64,000 nt of DNA from Moringa oleifera (Eukaryota > Streptophyta > Magnoliopsida > Brassicales > Moringaceae): contig JAJFZO010000566.1 in NCBI GenBank assembly GCA_021397835.1, positions 8,800,001 through 8,864,000 of the forward strand, given 5' to 3'. The notes beneath the pieces were generated by a model. It did not search any database. It was not told where the DNA came from and was given only the letters and a program-made list of their open reading frames with translations. Positions 23,230 through 34,813 of the stretch are shown piece after piece. Position 1 is the stretch's first letter, and each line of letters starts with the position of its first letter. The translations under genes were made by a program, and so were the position numbers.

Positions 23230-24000
23230 TATGTAATTAATTATTGAAATTATTGATGATGATATTGATGATTAGAAAATATTGTATAGGAATAAAATGA
23301 TTATATTTGGTAATTATAGAAATATTATAGATTTAAAAAAATTTTTTTTGTTATTTATTTTATGTTATAATAAATTTAATTTATGGTATATTATTAGGTA
23401 ATTTTTGAATTTGATTGTAATTTAAGATAAATATTTTAATTAGATTTTCGTGAAATTTAAATTAGTTAGATATTTATTAAATTTTACAATTGTTAATTTT
23501 ATTTATTAATAAATTTAGTTTATGTTATATTATTTAAAAAATAATTTAATTAGTTTATAATGTAAGATAAATAATTTAATTACAGTTTTATGAAATTTAA
23601 ATTAGTTAGGTATTAATTAAATTCTATAATTGTTAAATTTATAGGTTAGTTAAAAATTTTATTTATATTAAAGTAGATAGATAATCGTTTAATTAGAATA
23701 TAATTTGATATAAATAATTTAATTATATTAATTTATGAAATTCAAATTAGTTAAATGTTAATCAAATTTTACAATTGTTAATTTTATTTGTTAATAAAAT
23801 TAGTTAATTTGTTATTGATTACATAGATAATAGTTTCATTACATTATAATTCTATGACATAAATAATTTAATTAATTAGATTTTTGTGAAAATTAATTGA
23901 CTTAGATGTTGATTAAATTTTGGAGTTGTTAATTTTTTTCAAATAAATTTAGTTTATGTTAATTACATATTTGCATTTGGATGATTATTACTAATGTTTA
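23230..24000 (+). repeat. AT-rich tandem repeat of B1, about 145-bp period
   Basis: Degenerate units with gaaatttaaattagttaga, acaattgttaatttta and aataaatttagtttatg. The first word recurs at about 23452, 23592, 23737 and 23887. The same array is present in B2 (about 46560-47160) and B3 (about 58930-59700), so it is a regular part of the family lying between the leader and the transposase gene. Confidence 0.75.
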
Positions 24001-24665
24001 AGAAATTTATTTGTATGTTAATCAATTAAATTAATTTATTATATGATAATCATAAAATGTTACTGTTATTAGTAAAGTTAGACTTTACACATATTCTTTA
24101 AATACACCGTTTGAGAATTATTAGTGAACATTTATTGCCGATCATGTGTTTGTATGTGCATCACAATAAATTGTTCAATAATAATTCTTGAATTGTCCAG
24201 ATTGGACAGTTTAGAAATGTAACATTTATATGCGGCACACGTGTAAATTATTGTTCATTTTATTTTGTAAAAATTTTGTGTAGTATCTCCTTTGTTCTTT
24301 GGGTATATACTAATGAATATGAGCGTGTTTCAATTGAAAACAATAGCTTATATCTATACATATCATGTACTTAGAGAATTATAGGGAAATACTACTGAAA
24401 TTTTTGCAAAATGAGGTGAACAATCAGTTACTATATTGTGCACATAAGTGTACATTTCTGAATGGTATAGGATCACTTACCTTTGAAATTTGGGTGGCAT
24501 GCATAAAACGTTAAACAAGTCGTATTATAAGTCATGCGCGTTTTTTATGTCCTTGAAATTGTTCGATAATTATTTTATATTATAATAAAATTTTAAATTA
24601 TTAAAATTTTCAGAAGGGAAGTTTTTGGGAACTAGTTTAATTAGAACGACTTAAGAAACAGAAAA
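24001..24665. other. AT-rich leader or intron before B1 transposase
   Basis: About 665 bp without coding content, ending 5 bp before the transposase ATG context (gaaaaatgagtg). B2 keeps the homologous stretch at about 45860-46530. Confidence 0.5.
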
Positions 24666-27600
24666 ATGAGTGCATTGGATCACCAATGGATGTACTTCAG
24701 GCTTATAGATGGATTCTTAAATCAGGAATTTTTAGATGGTATGGAACATTTCATTCAGTTTGCTTGTAGTCAACTGGCATTCATGAATGGAGATAAGATA
24801 AGGTGTCCATGTAATCGTAAAAAATGTCAGAACCATCATTATGAAACTGTTGATGTGGTTAGATATCATTTGGCTAAATACGGTTTTGTATCGGGATATT
24901 ATGTTTTGAATTGTGTTTGGGAAAATGCTGAGAGTTATAATAAAGGGGCAACTGAATATTATGTCGGGAAAGGATCTACCACGGTGCATGAAGTCAATAC
25001 ATACCAAACAATGGTAATGGATGCCATTGGTCGGAAATTTAATCCAGAACATATGAAGGAATCCCCTAATCCAGATGCTCAACGTTTTTATGATATGTTG
25101 AATGCTGCTAATCAACAATTATGAGATGGGTGTCCAAATCATTCATAATTATCTGTTGTTGCTAGAATGATGAACATAAAGTCAGAACGTCATATTTTGA
25201 AAAGATGTTATGATGATATTTGCCAATTAATGAAAGAGATGATGCTTGTCGGTAATCTTATGACTGAGAATTTTTACAATACAAAAAAATGCATGCAAGG
25301 TAAAGACAATAAACTAAGTTCTTGTAAGTTTTGCAATCATCCGCGGTATAAAAGACGAAGACGAGAATCTGATAAACAAAAAACACTTGTTTTATGTAAG
25401 AAAATGTATTATTTTCCTCTTAATCCACGATTACAGAGACTATATGCATCAGAAGCCATTGCTAAGAACATGAGATGGCATTCCGAACACGAGATTGAAG
25501 ATAGTGTAATGCGTCATTGCACTGATTCTCCTGCTTGGATGCATTTTAATCAATCGCATCCATCTTTTGCTACTGAATGTAGAAATGTCAGAATAGGTTT
25601 GAGTACTGATGAATTTCAAGTGTTTGGTCAGTCAGGCCAACAGTATTCTACATGCTCGGTAATAGTCACACCATATAACTTACCCCCATGGATATGCACG
25701 AAAGAGGAGTACATGTTCCTAACTGCAATCATTCTTGGATCGGCAAATCCAAAAGATAAGTTAGATGTTTATTTGCAGCCTTTGATAGTAGAGTTGCAAA
25801 TGTTATGGGAGGTTGGGATACTCACATATGATGTCTCTTGTAAACAAAATTTTATCATGAAAGTTGCTATGATGTGGACCATTAATGACTTTCTTGCCTG
25901 CTCGATGTTGTTTGGATGGAGTACAGCAGGAAGACTAGCTTGTCCTTACTATGGAAAAGATTCAGATGCATTTACCCTTCTCAATGGACGAAAGCAGTGT
26001 TGGTTTGATAACCATCATAAGTTTTTGCCAGAAGATCATCCATTTCAGAGAAATAAAACTGCATTCATTAAGAATAAAATGGTGAAAAAAATAGCTCCTT
26101 CTATTAAATCAGGGTATGAATTGTTACATGATATAGATCAATTAGGGTTGAAAAAGGTTACAAAAATGGGATATGGTCAGATAAATGGTCCTATTTGCAA
26201 GACATGTAGTTGGAGAAAACGAAGCATATTTTGGGATTTACCTTATTGGTGCAGTAACTTAATGCGACATAATCTTGATGTCATGCATATAGAGAAAAAA
26301 GTGTTTGATAATGTGTTCAACACAGTCATGAATGTAGAAGGAAAGACAAAGGATAATCTAAAGTCAAGGGAAGACTTGAAAGTATTTTGCAAACGCCCTA
26401 AGTTAGTGAGAAATATGACCACTAGAAAATATCCTAAAGCTTGCTACAGCCTTGAAAAAGCTAGTAGAGAAGCATTGTGTGAGTGGATGAAGAATCTGAG
26501 ATTTCCTGATGGATATGTATTAAACATGGCAAGGTGTGCGGATATGACGAAGAAAAAGCTGTTTGGGATGAAAAGTCATGACTGTCATGTTTTCATGCAA
26601 TGATTACTACCCATCTCATTTCGTGAGTTGTTGCCTACTAATGTGTGGCACGCATTAACAGAGTTGAATCTTTTTTTTTTTTAAAGAACTTACATCAACT
26701 ACCATTCGGAGTGAATATATGAAATGACTTAAAAATGAAATTCTTATAATTTTATGTAAACTCGAGCTTATATTTCCTTCAAGCTTTTTTAACTCGATGG
26801 AACATTTTCTAGTGCACTTGACTTATGAAGCAAATATAGCTGGTCCAATGCAGTATCGATGGATGTATCCATTTGAAATATACTAATCTTTACTTTATGT
26901 AATTAATATGTCATTGTACATGTTAATTATTTAGTCATTCTTAATTATCATCATAGGTACTTACGAAAGTTGAAAAATAACATTAAGAATAAAGCAAAAG
27001 TGGAAGGCTCGATATGCAATGCCTATTTGGTTGAAGAGGCATCATCATTTTGCTCACACTACTTCGAGTCACATGTCAATACATGAAATCGAAAATTGTC
27101 ACAGAATGATGCTGGTGATTATGAGCCAAAAGAGCATGAAGAAAATATCTTGATCTTTAAACATCATGGTCGATCATTTGGAAAGGAAAAATTCAGGTAC
27201 TTGACAGAGGAAGAATATCATGCTGCACATACATATGTTTTGTTGAATTGCCCTGAAGTCGAACCATTCACAGAGTACATATTCAATAACTTAATCATAG
27301 CAATTGATAAATCCATTCGCACATTAAAAATATTCTTTGATAATGATTGTCATTTTTCATACTAATATTTTGTAGGATTTATATTTCTCCATTACGTGAA
27401 CATTGTTCACGCATAACTGATCATGAGATCGACACTCATCTGGAGCTTCATTTTTCTAGTTGGTTTAATCTATACGTGCGTCCTTCTAATCTAATTTCTT
27501 GTTTGGTTAAATCATTTTTGGTTCATGATCCACTAAACTTTGTTAGCTGTAATTCTATCAAGGATGTCGTAAAGGGTCCATTAAGGTCAGTGAAATCATA

Positions 27601-28230
27601 CCCAGGTTACTATGTCAATGGGTACAAATTTCACACTAAAAGACACAGTTTAGATAAAGCTACAATGAATAGTGGAGTCTGCATTAAAGGTTATCACGCA
27701 GATGAAAATGACTATTTCAGTATATTGATGGACGTGTTACAGTTAGAATATCTTGCATTGCCAATCAAAAGAACTATTTTATTCAAGTGTGAATGGTTTG
27801 ATTCTACACCGAATATGGACACAAAAGTACATAAATCATATTATCTAGTGGATGTTAATCACACAAGAAGATTAAATAAATGAACCATTTGTTTTAGCTT
27901 TATAAGCAACTCAAGTTTATTATGTTCCTTATCCAAGTTTAAAGTGCGATAAGCGTGTTTGGTGGGCTGTTTGCAATATAAAGGCAAGATCTGTCATTAA
28001 GCTTTCCGACTCTAATTTGACATATGGATGAAGCCAAGATGTGCCTTTTCAAGATGATGAGAGAGATATCCATCAAATTGAGAATGATACGGATGAGCAT
28101 CTTATATCTTTGAATGATCCAAATGGGACATTAATAGATATTGATGATGAAGAAGAAAATGTTTCAGATGAGCCAGATTTTGAAAATTATTCTACAGAGG
28201 AATAAGAGGAAGATCTTGAACAAGATGATT
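24666..28230 (+). pseudogene. B1 TNP2-type CACTA transposase pseudogene
   Basis: One decayed gene. Residues 1-90 (MSALDHQWMYFRLIDGF, CPCNRKKC) form the transposase-associated domain. The main TNP2 domain follows at 25167-26603 (YNLPPWICTKEEYMF, CPYYGKDSDAFTL, MHIEKKVFDNV). DUF4218 lies at about 26600-27365 (TYEANIAGPMQYRWMYPFE) and DUF4216 at about 27590-27880 (SYPGYYVNGYKF, FKCEWFDSTPN). It ends in an acidic tail. Stops include a TGA at 25122 (Trp in B2), a TAA soon after (Gln in B2) and a TGA at 26601. Compared with B2, about 20 codons are missing near 25302. One intron is likely at about 26883-26957, another precedes the DUF4216 part, and a frameshift lies near 27880. Confidence 0.93.
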
Positions 28231-28419
28231 AGTTTTTTTATTTTTTAATTATTTAATATACTATTTTAATTATATAATATACTATAAGAAATATGTGTTG
28301 AACTAGTTATTCTTTATATTATCTTTTCATCATGTATTTTAGAGGGTTTGAGTTCAATTTTCAGGGAAGATTTTCTCGAATTTTTTATTAATTTATGAAA
28401 CTAAATTTTATCAAGTTCA

Positions 28420-29867
28420 TTAACATGATTAAATGAGAGGGTCGAGGGAGAAGAGGTTACACTGGAGGGAGAAGTGACTCTGGAGGGAGAGGTGAGTATC
28501 TCGGAAAGAGAGATCCATGATCTATATCTTCACTTCCACATATCTAGGATGAAGAAGAGGACACAGGTTCACCATTTCCACATGTTTCAGCCTCTTCTGG
28601 CTTTGCTGCTACTACGATTTCTAGCTCAGGGATTATACAAAGTTCAGGTAGACAGCTGATTTATGTAAACAATAACACGTAACTGTTTATAATTATTATT
28701 TTTAATACTTTGTATCATTATCCTTATATATAAATTTTGTTAATATTTATTCATTATCTTATTTGACAAGATCGAGCCTTCGTATCAATACTCTGCGAAA
28801 TTTTATAAAATTTTTCAGGAGAGGGTTGATCCATGTGGGTACACGTGAAAGATGGTTTCATGAGAAATCAAAGAGTTTTATTATGAGGAATTCAAAGTAT
28901 GTATAATTATTTACCAAAAAAAAAATTATTCCATTTTATCATACTTACTAACATTTATTTTTATTGCAGAAATATTTTACATGGGACAAGGCTATGGATG
29001 GTGTGGTGAAGGCAACATGGGAAGTTTGAGCCGCAAATCGATATGCTGATTTGATGTATGCATGTCATCATAAGGTGAGGAATAAGCCTCAATTTATCCC
29101 TAATACTGTATGGGAGCAATGGCAAATAAAATGGAACCGATAAGAGTACAAACAGAAGTGTGAAACTATGTCCTGTAATCGACGGAGCGAAACAGGTGGA
29201 CTCAGGTCAAGTCCCTCTCGACATAGTGTCGGTTCATGTTCATTGCAGAACCATTGTTGATGCTTGGTATGTATGATATATAAATTTTTTTAAGAAATAT
29301 AAGTGAAAATGTTATGATTATTTATTATGTATTTTTTTTAGACACGTGAGTTGGGCTGTGAACCTACTACAATAAAGCTTTTTAAATGGACTCACACTAA
29401 AAAATCTAATCCTAATGAGTTCATAGATGAGTGTTCCAAAAAAAGTAAACGCAAGTCTATTATCTTTAATATTTAACAAGTAAATTTAATTTTATCTTTT
29501 TTTATTTCACTATTCGATTTAGTTAATAAGTTAACAAAATGTTTTATTTACTGTAAGAACGGTTTGAAGAGTTGGTTGCCCAGCTTCTCAGCCACATGAG
29601 GGATCTTCAAATACACCTGAGGTAGATTATAGTAAGCTTTACTATGAGGTAGTAGGTGGAAAGAAAAAGCGTCGAGTGTACAGGCTTGGGAGTCAAGCTC
29701 TATCATGGTATTCAGGCGAAAGCTCTAGTAGTGGACACCCTGTTGATGACGTAGCTATGCAAGGTATGCACTCTCAAATGAAGGCTATGGAAGAGCGCAT
29801 AAAACTAGAGCGTAAGTCTATGGAGGAGCGTATGGAGGAGGAGCGTAAAACTTTAGAAGAGAGATTA
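28420..29867 (+). pseudogene. B1 TNPA-like (Transposase_24) gene relic
   Basis: Second gene of the element, in broken exons. Near 28436 it opens with a Gly/Arg-rich stretch (RGRRGYTGGRSDSGGRG). Near 28970-29160 is the plant En/Spm Transposase_24 region (YADLMYACHHKVRNKPQFIP, VWEQWQIKWNR). Near 29340-29460 is LGCEPTTIKLFKWTH. The last exon (29676-29867) encodes a charged coiled coil of MEERI/LERKS repeats. B3 shows the family protein goes on about 50 residues further, so the 3' end is cut off here. Proteins of this type usually bind the subterminal repeats. Confidence 0.8.
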
Positions 29868-32800
29868 CGGTTCATGTAAAAGAAACCGTAATCAAACAAT
29901 TACACTTATTGTTGGGCTGGTTATTCAAAGTTAGCAATTGGCTGTTAGATTTTGTCCCGCAAGTAAAAGAAAATTCCTTTGAGGGTTACTATGGTGTGGC
30001 TAAATGTAAAACAATCCACCCGTATAGCATTTCATCAATAAATTATTTAAAATTTTGGAAGATGATCAAGATAGCTTGCTTCTAAGGACTGCACTAGATG
30101 CGCATGTAGTTGTAGTAGTTGGCTCATTACTACTTTTATCTTTAGAATAAGGCCTACGAGGTCTCTATTTGGAGGCAAAACAATGCTAAAAGTTTTGAGA
30201 CGTACGAAAGTAAGCGGTTTAGGGGAAATACCAATTTTATTAATAATATAAAGTAAACAAGTTTGATTAGCAGACTAGAAGATAAAGGCAAGTAACAACA
30301 TGAAGTGCCTTAACCTACTCGCTGGGGACATAAGGGTTGACATGTGCTGAGATAGTAACCCAAGCCAGCTAAGCCTTTGATCTTCATTTGAGTGAAAAAA
30401 GACTTTCAAGAATATGTAGACTGACTCCGTCTTTCAAGTTCGGACTAGACAATGAAAGTAGGATGGTCAAGGGTAAACCTTTAGTGCATGATGAGTCAAA
30501 TGTCAGAGTCACAAATGAGTTTGATGAAGAAAGACATTAGCATGATCAGCTGGTGAAATCTTTCCCACAGAGAGCAATATCAAAGGTGTATTAAAGGGGA
30601 CATCTTTTACACATGGACCCATTGATTTCATACTTGGAAAAGATCACGACTAGGTTCCCATCTTGATATGATCATGCAACAGTTGTTAGGTCCTCTGTAG
30701 ATCATGAAATAAACCTTACTTGAGCGAGCCACTTCGATCAGTGTAGTTGTGAGTCTTAGGTGGCTTAGTGAATGCTTAAAGGATGAGACCTTAGAATGAG
30801 AATTCGACCATATCTAAGGGAGTGAGCCTTATAGTAAAAAGGGAAGGCAAGAAAGACTGATCTAGGGAAGGTACACTAAGCAAGGTGGCTATCTTAATCC
30901 AACTGGGTATTAGCCCAGCTTTCATATCTTTTTCTTAGTATTCGGCTTTCACTAGATTCACTACTCTAAGTGAAGGAACTCGAGAGGAAGAATTTAATAT
31001 AGAAGGCTTGAGGGGTAAAAAAAAAACGATGCCATCAATTTAGCTATTGAAGTATGGGCATTAGGAGATTAAGACTTAGGGCATGACATTAGATTAAAGA
31101 AATGCTTTTTGGAACAGATCCAAAGAAAAAGCTATAAATTTCATGCTTTCAATGGCCAGAAGGAAGGGGAGGAGCTCATCCCTGGTTATATGATTTAAGG
31201 TTAGGAGTTTCAGTATTAGCAAGATCCCTAGCTATTGAATCTATTGTCATCGATGGGGCGACTTTTTTTTTTTCAAAATGGGAAGAATAGCGTCGTCAAG
31301 GTAAGCCAAGTCGGTAACTTTTTCATCATCACTTAGGAAAAGAGCAGTAGGATTAGAAAAAGGCCTAATTGTTGTTGAAGGAGTAAAGGCTATTTCAGCT
31401 TTTGGAGTAAAAGATCAAGGGCTGAGTGCCGATTAAACAACGGATGAGTGCCAATGGAATGCTTTTTGAGACTTACCAGCTCAACAAAAATTTTTTTAAG
31501 CAAGATCCCATATCCAAAAGTTAGATTCTGATTATACTTTCGCTTTTCTGAAGGAAAGAGGCCACCAAACCAAAAGAGAGGTCTTTGCTTACTTTTCGTG
31601 TTAGAGATGCTAGTCTTTTTATAATAACTGCTTTGCAGATGATTTTAGGAACAAAAGAAGAAGGTACTCTTTCATCAACTCTTTTGGCTGTTTGCTTACG
31701 ATAAAGAACGAGTGAATTGACCTAAGCCAAGTAGTTTGGCTAAGCTAGAAAGAAAGAGTTAGATCCTTTTTAAGATGAAATGCGGTAATTTCCTCATCAA
31801 ACCAGGCACAAGGTCAATGATTTAGCTTAAGGCTCAAAGCTCAAGGAATAAAGGCTATTATTCCTTTTTCTTAATAGCATTGGTCTCACCCTAGCTCTAA
31901 AAAGGCAGCTTAATGGCAGCTATCCTGCTTTATCTGAGAGAATTGGAATGGAACTGGTTGGGTTCACTAGCTCTTCCTTTTGTGATGAATTCATTTTCAA
32001 TAAAAGAAGGTGGCCATGATAGGGAAAGGCCTTACCTTATTACTAGGAAGGAGAATGAGAAAAGATAAAATGGGCCAAATCGTTTGCTAGAAAAGAAGCT
32101 CTCAAGGAATTAATCTAAACTAGATGAGATGTCACTACCATGAAACTAGCTCCCATAACATGTTCAAGAGATGAGGATCTAGGTAGTGATGTCACCTCAG
32201 GGGAAGAATCATTCCATTTACTTGAAAAACTATTAAGAAGAATAGCTTTTCTCTTGCTTAACTACGGGAAAACAAGAAGAAAAGGCAAAGTAAACTGTGT
32301 AGAGGGCAGAAGGGAATTAAGGAAAAGATAGACTTTGTCTTATCTCTTGTCGACTAGGACTGAATGAGAGCATGGCTTGAATAATGACTCTCTTTTCCTT
32401 CCATTAGTTATTGTCGATGGTAAGCTTTCGAAGAGAGAGAATACTTTCAGGTAGGGTGGTATGCTTAATGATAGTCAACATGCTTAGTTGGTATCGATCT
32501 TGTTCAAATGCTTTTCATAGTAGATTCCTTAGATTCCTTAAAGGAATTGATCAACTAAAGGAAGAATTCTTGCTTGACAAAGAAGTCACTAGGGATTTTA
32601 GAAAGCCAAAATACTAGATTTATCTTTGCGAACAAGAGGAATCGATTTAGTAGTTTACGATGAAAGGCATAGTAGAGAAAGGCGAGAAAGACTAGGCAAT
32701 CTCGGAGTTAAAATCGATCCCAGACTTGATAAATAGAAGTTGTGTTATAACAAAGAAGGAGGTAGGTTACAACAATTGCTGTAATCTATAATGAAATAAA

Positions 32801-33342
32801 GGAGTTTTTCACTTCTTAAGAAGTTCTAGTTTTTTTGTGGTTAGCTTAGCAGGACAGATTATTGACGAAAAAAGTAAGACTGATTCAGATATCATGACAG
32901 TAGTTATCATTCTTGTGGGCATGATGTTGGGGGATTGTGCAAGGGCAAAACAAATAAGTTAGTTTGGTAGATAACTCAATTCAATAGCACTTCTTCCCTT
33001 TTTATATTAGATTAACTCTAAAATTTTTGGGCAATTTAAAGGTAAGAAAATAGTAACTAACTACAATTTCTTTTAGGCGACCTACTTGGATTTTAGATTT
33101 ATGTTTAGAGGAAGAAGCTTTTAATCGATTAGTATATCACTTTTCGTCATGACCTAGGAGTTTTGGATTCGAGCAACCAGTTCCGAAACCTTCTCAATTA
33201 AAGTTGAGCTTCGTGGAATCTTTTCCATTCCATTAATTGAATTGTTTGGAAATGCGAATTTGGCTCACTATCCTGTCGATAAACATTGACCAGTTGTTTT
33301 TCTTTGTTCTTATCTTAAGGTTGATCAAGGTAAATCTATTAA
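29868..33342. other. Unassigned low-information DNA, possibly mitochondrial-derived
   Basis: No gene is recognised. Texture (purine-rich, balanced GC, words like gaaagaaag and ctagctc) is like the block at 1-8470 and unlike the AT-rich transposon interiors, so a mitochondrial spacer origin is plausible but unproven. Right at the B1 junction a 6-bp inverted repeat (acggtt/aaccgt) spans 29867-29889. A weak resemblance of 29913-29960 to the missing part of ccmFN was not good enough to call. Confidence 0.35.
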
Positions 33343-33648
33343 AAGAGTGCTTCAATTCCATTAATTGACTCGTTCGTCACGTTATCAGACGAAGTCGATG
33401 AAATCCCAAACACTTATCTATCTCTAGGGACCCAATCAATTGACTATGAAAGAAAGCTTTCCTATGTTGAAAGAAGGCATGCTCTTTCTACTCTGTCGTA
33501 CATTGGTACTAGAGATTCAAATCATTTTCATTCTGCTTTTATGCTAGTAAAGTTTAGGTCTTTTTATTCTTGGCCGAAGGAACCAATTATAGTGGCTAAC
33601 TTTACCTTGGTTTCGGAATACATGATTGTCAAAGTTGTTCCTCTATAA
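33343..33648 (+). other. 101-codon open stretch, unidentified
   Basis: A frame without stops runs from after a TAA at 33340 to a TAA at 33646, with no ATG near its start. It contains TLSDEVDEIPNTYLSLG, YVERRHALSTLSYIGTRD and SFYSWPKEPIIVANFTLV. Composition looks protein-like but I do not recognise the family. It could be a fragment of an unassigned mitochondrial reading frame or chance. Confidence 0.25.
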
Positions 33649-34160
33649 ATGGTGTTCTTTTCCTTTGAGGTGAATTTAAACCTACGGATAGGATTCAAAC
33701 GTGCAACTTATAGGTCAAGCAAAGAAAACCTACAAGCTTGGTCTTATTACCTTTATTACTAGGCCAAAGAGGGGTAAGTGTAAAAGAAATAGTTTAATCG
33801 TGACCTACGAAGAAACTTAAGGGTGTTCTTTATGATATTAAAGTATTCGTGTCAAGGTTAAGAGTGTAAAGAAGTCTATAAAGAGTAGCTTTCAGTCATA
33901 GTCTTATTAATTTCTTTTATTCATTTAAGAGTTCAAATAGAAAGAAACAAGTTAAGATTTACCTGCAAACAAACTAAATCAATCTCTTTATGCTTATTAT
34001 ATGTCAGGGTTAAGAGTGAAAATAGAATATTCTTACCAAGCCTTTAGGTTCTTTAAAAGGCATGTCTTAGATCTCTTAAGTTATTAGCCCGTCTCTTAAG
34101 GTGTGTGAAAGTAAAATAGGTTATTTAATCTCTTTATGTGGAGGTGAGTACAGTATGTTG
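33649..34160. other. Unassigned spacer with a possible tRNA-like relic
   Basis: No coding feature. On the - strand, 33685-33770 contains a T-arm-like gcacgtttgaatcctatcc preceded by text that could be a class II tRNA body, but I could not assign an amino acid or a complete fold. Confidence 0.25.
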
Positions 34161-34204
34161 GCTAGTAACTCTTGCAGCGGGTCGGCAAGGATGCAGTTAC
34201 TAGC
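34161..34204. repeat. Strong stem-loop
   Basis: A perfect 10-bp inverted repeat (gctagtaact / agttactagc) encloses a second 5-bp pair (cttgc / gcaag) around a loop agcgggtcg, with 5 unpaired bases on one side. Such stem-loops are common near mitochondrial transcript ends. Its perfect pairing stands out in otherwise decayed DNA. Confidence 0.6.
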
Positions 34205-34375
34205 ACTACTTTGTTCTATGGAAAGAACTAACTTAAAAGAAGGAAACACTTGCCCCTTGAGGATGATTGTTTAATTGGCTAGCAAACTTTCTCATAGTGA
34301 ATATGACCACCTAGAGATGTAACCTATTCCTATTTAGGGAAAGACCATTGTTTACCTAATTATTTTCCTTTTTTT

Positions 34376-34813
34376 TCATGAGGCACAAGAACTGCTTAGA
34401 TTAGGCATGCTTTCCCATGCTACTACTACACATCCTATGACTCTCACCTTCCTTTCAATAAGCTTAGGACTTGACGAAGGATCAGGGAATCCATACTTTA
34501 CAATAGGGCAAGCAGTAAATGTTTCTGTATCGGCTTTACCTATCGAATGGGCTTTTCCATTGAGTAGATGTATCGAGGGAACAAAGCAAACAAAATCTAT
34601 TTTGTTTTTTAGTAAAGACTCTTGCTTCTTTGAGGAGCTTCCTACTACTTTATCTCTATAGGTCGCTTCCACCATTTTTTCCTCTAGTAGATCCATTTCT
34701 TGTTTTTCACTCCTTATCATTAAAGTTTGGTCCTTTCTGTTTTTAGTCATGTCCATTTCTTTGCTTTCCTGCTTTCGCTCTATGCCTTCTAATAGATTCT
34801 CTTCATAGCTCAT
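34376..34813 (-). other. 145-codon open frame, unidentified
   Basis: One of the longest uninterrupted frames outside transposons and repeats, beginning with ATG (MSYEENLLEGIERKQESKEM). The first 80 residues are very charged, rich in Glu and Lys. The rest includes FVCFVPSIHLLNGKAHSIG and a moderately hydrophobic end. No domain is recognised. It could be a mitochondrial open reading frame of unknown function carried in the NUMT, or chance, since an overlapping + strand frame of 84 codons is also open. Confidence 0.25.

Larger units (their letters stand above)
20642..29867 (+). mobile_element. CACTA element B1, 3' end missing
   Basis: Starts CACTACAAAAAATTAAAAAA inside the ccmFN relic. The order is: subterminal repeats with agcgac/gtcgct motifs, a 1.7 kb GC-rich array, a TATA-containing leader, an AT-rich 145-bp tandem region, a TNP2-type transposase gene, then a TNPA-type gene. 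Homology to B2 and B3 stops near 29867 inside the coiled-coil end of the second gene, so the 3' subterminal region and TIR are lost. It is the most complete B copy, but nonsense changes, a 60-odd bp coding deletion and a frameshift make it non-functional. Confidence 0.88.

Noticed and set aside
29905..29990. Weak resemblance to the missing part of ccmFN (tgggctggttattc, then ttag and ggctg words)
   Set aside because: Matches need many gaps and fall well below the quality of the ccmFN relic before B1; it may be chance.
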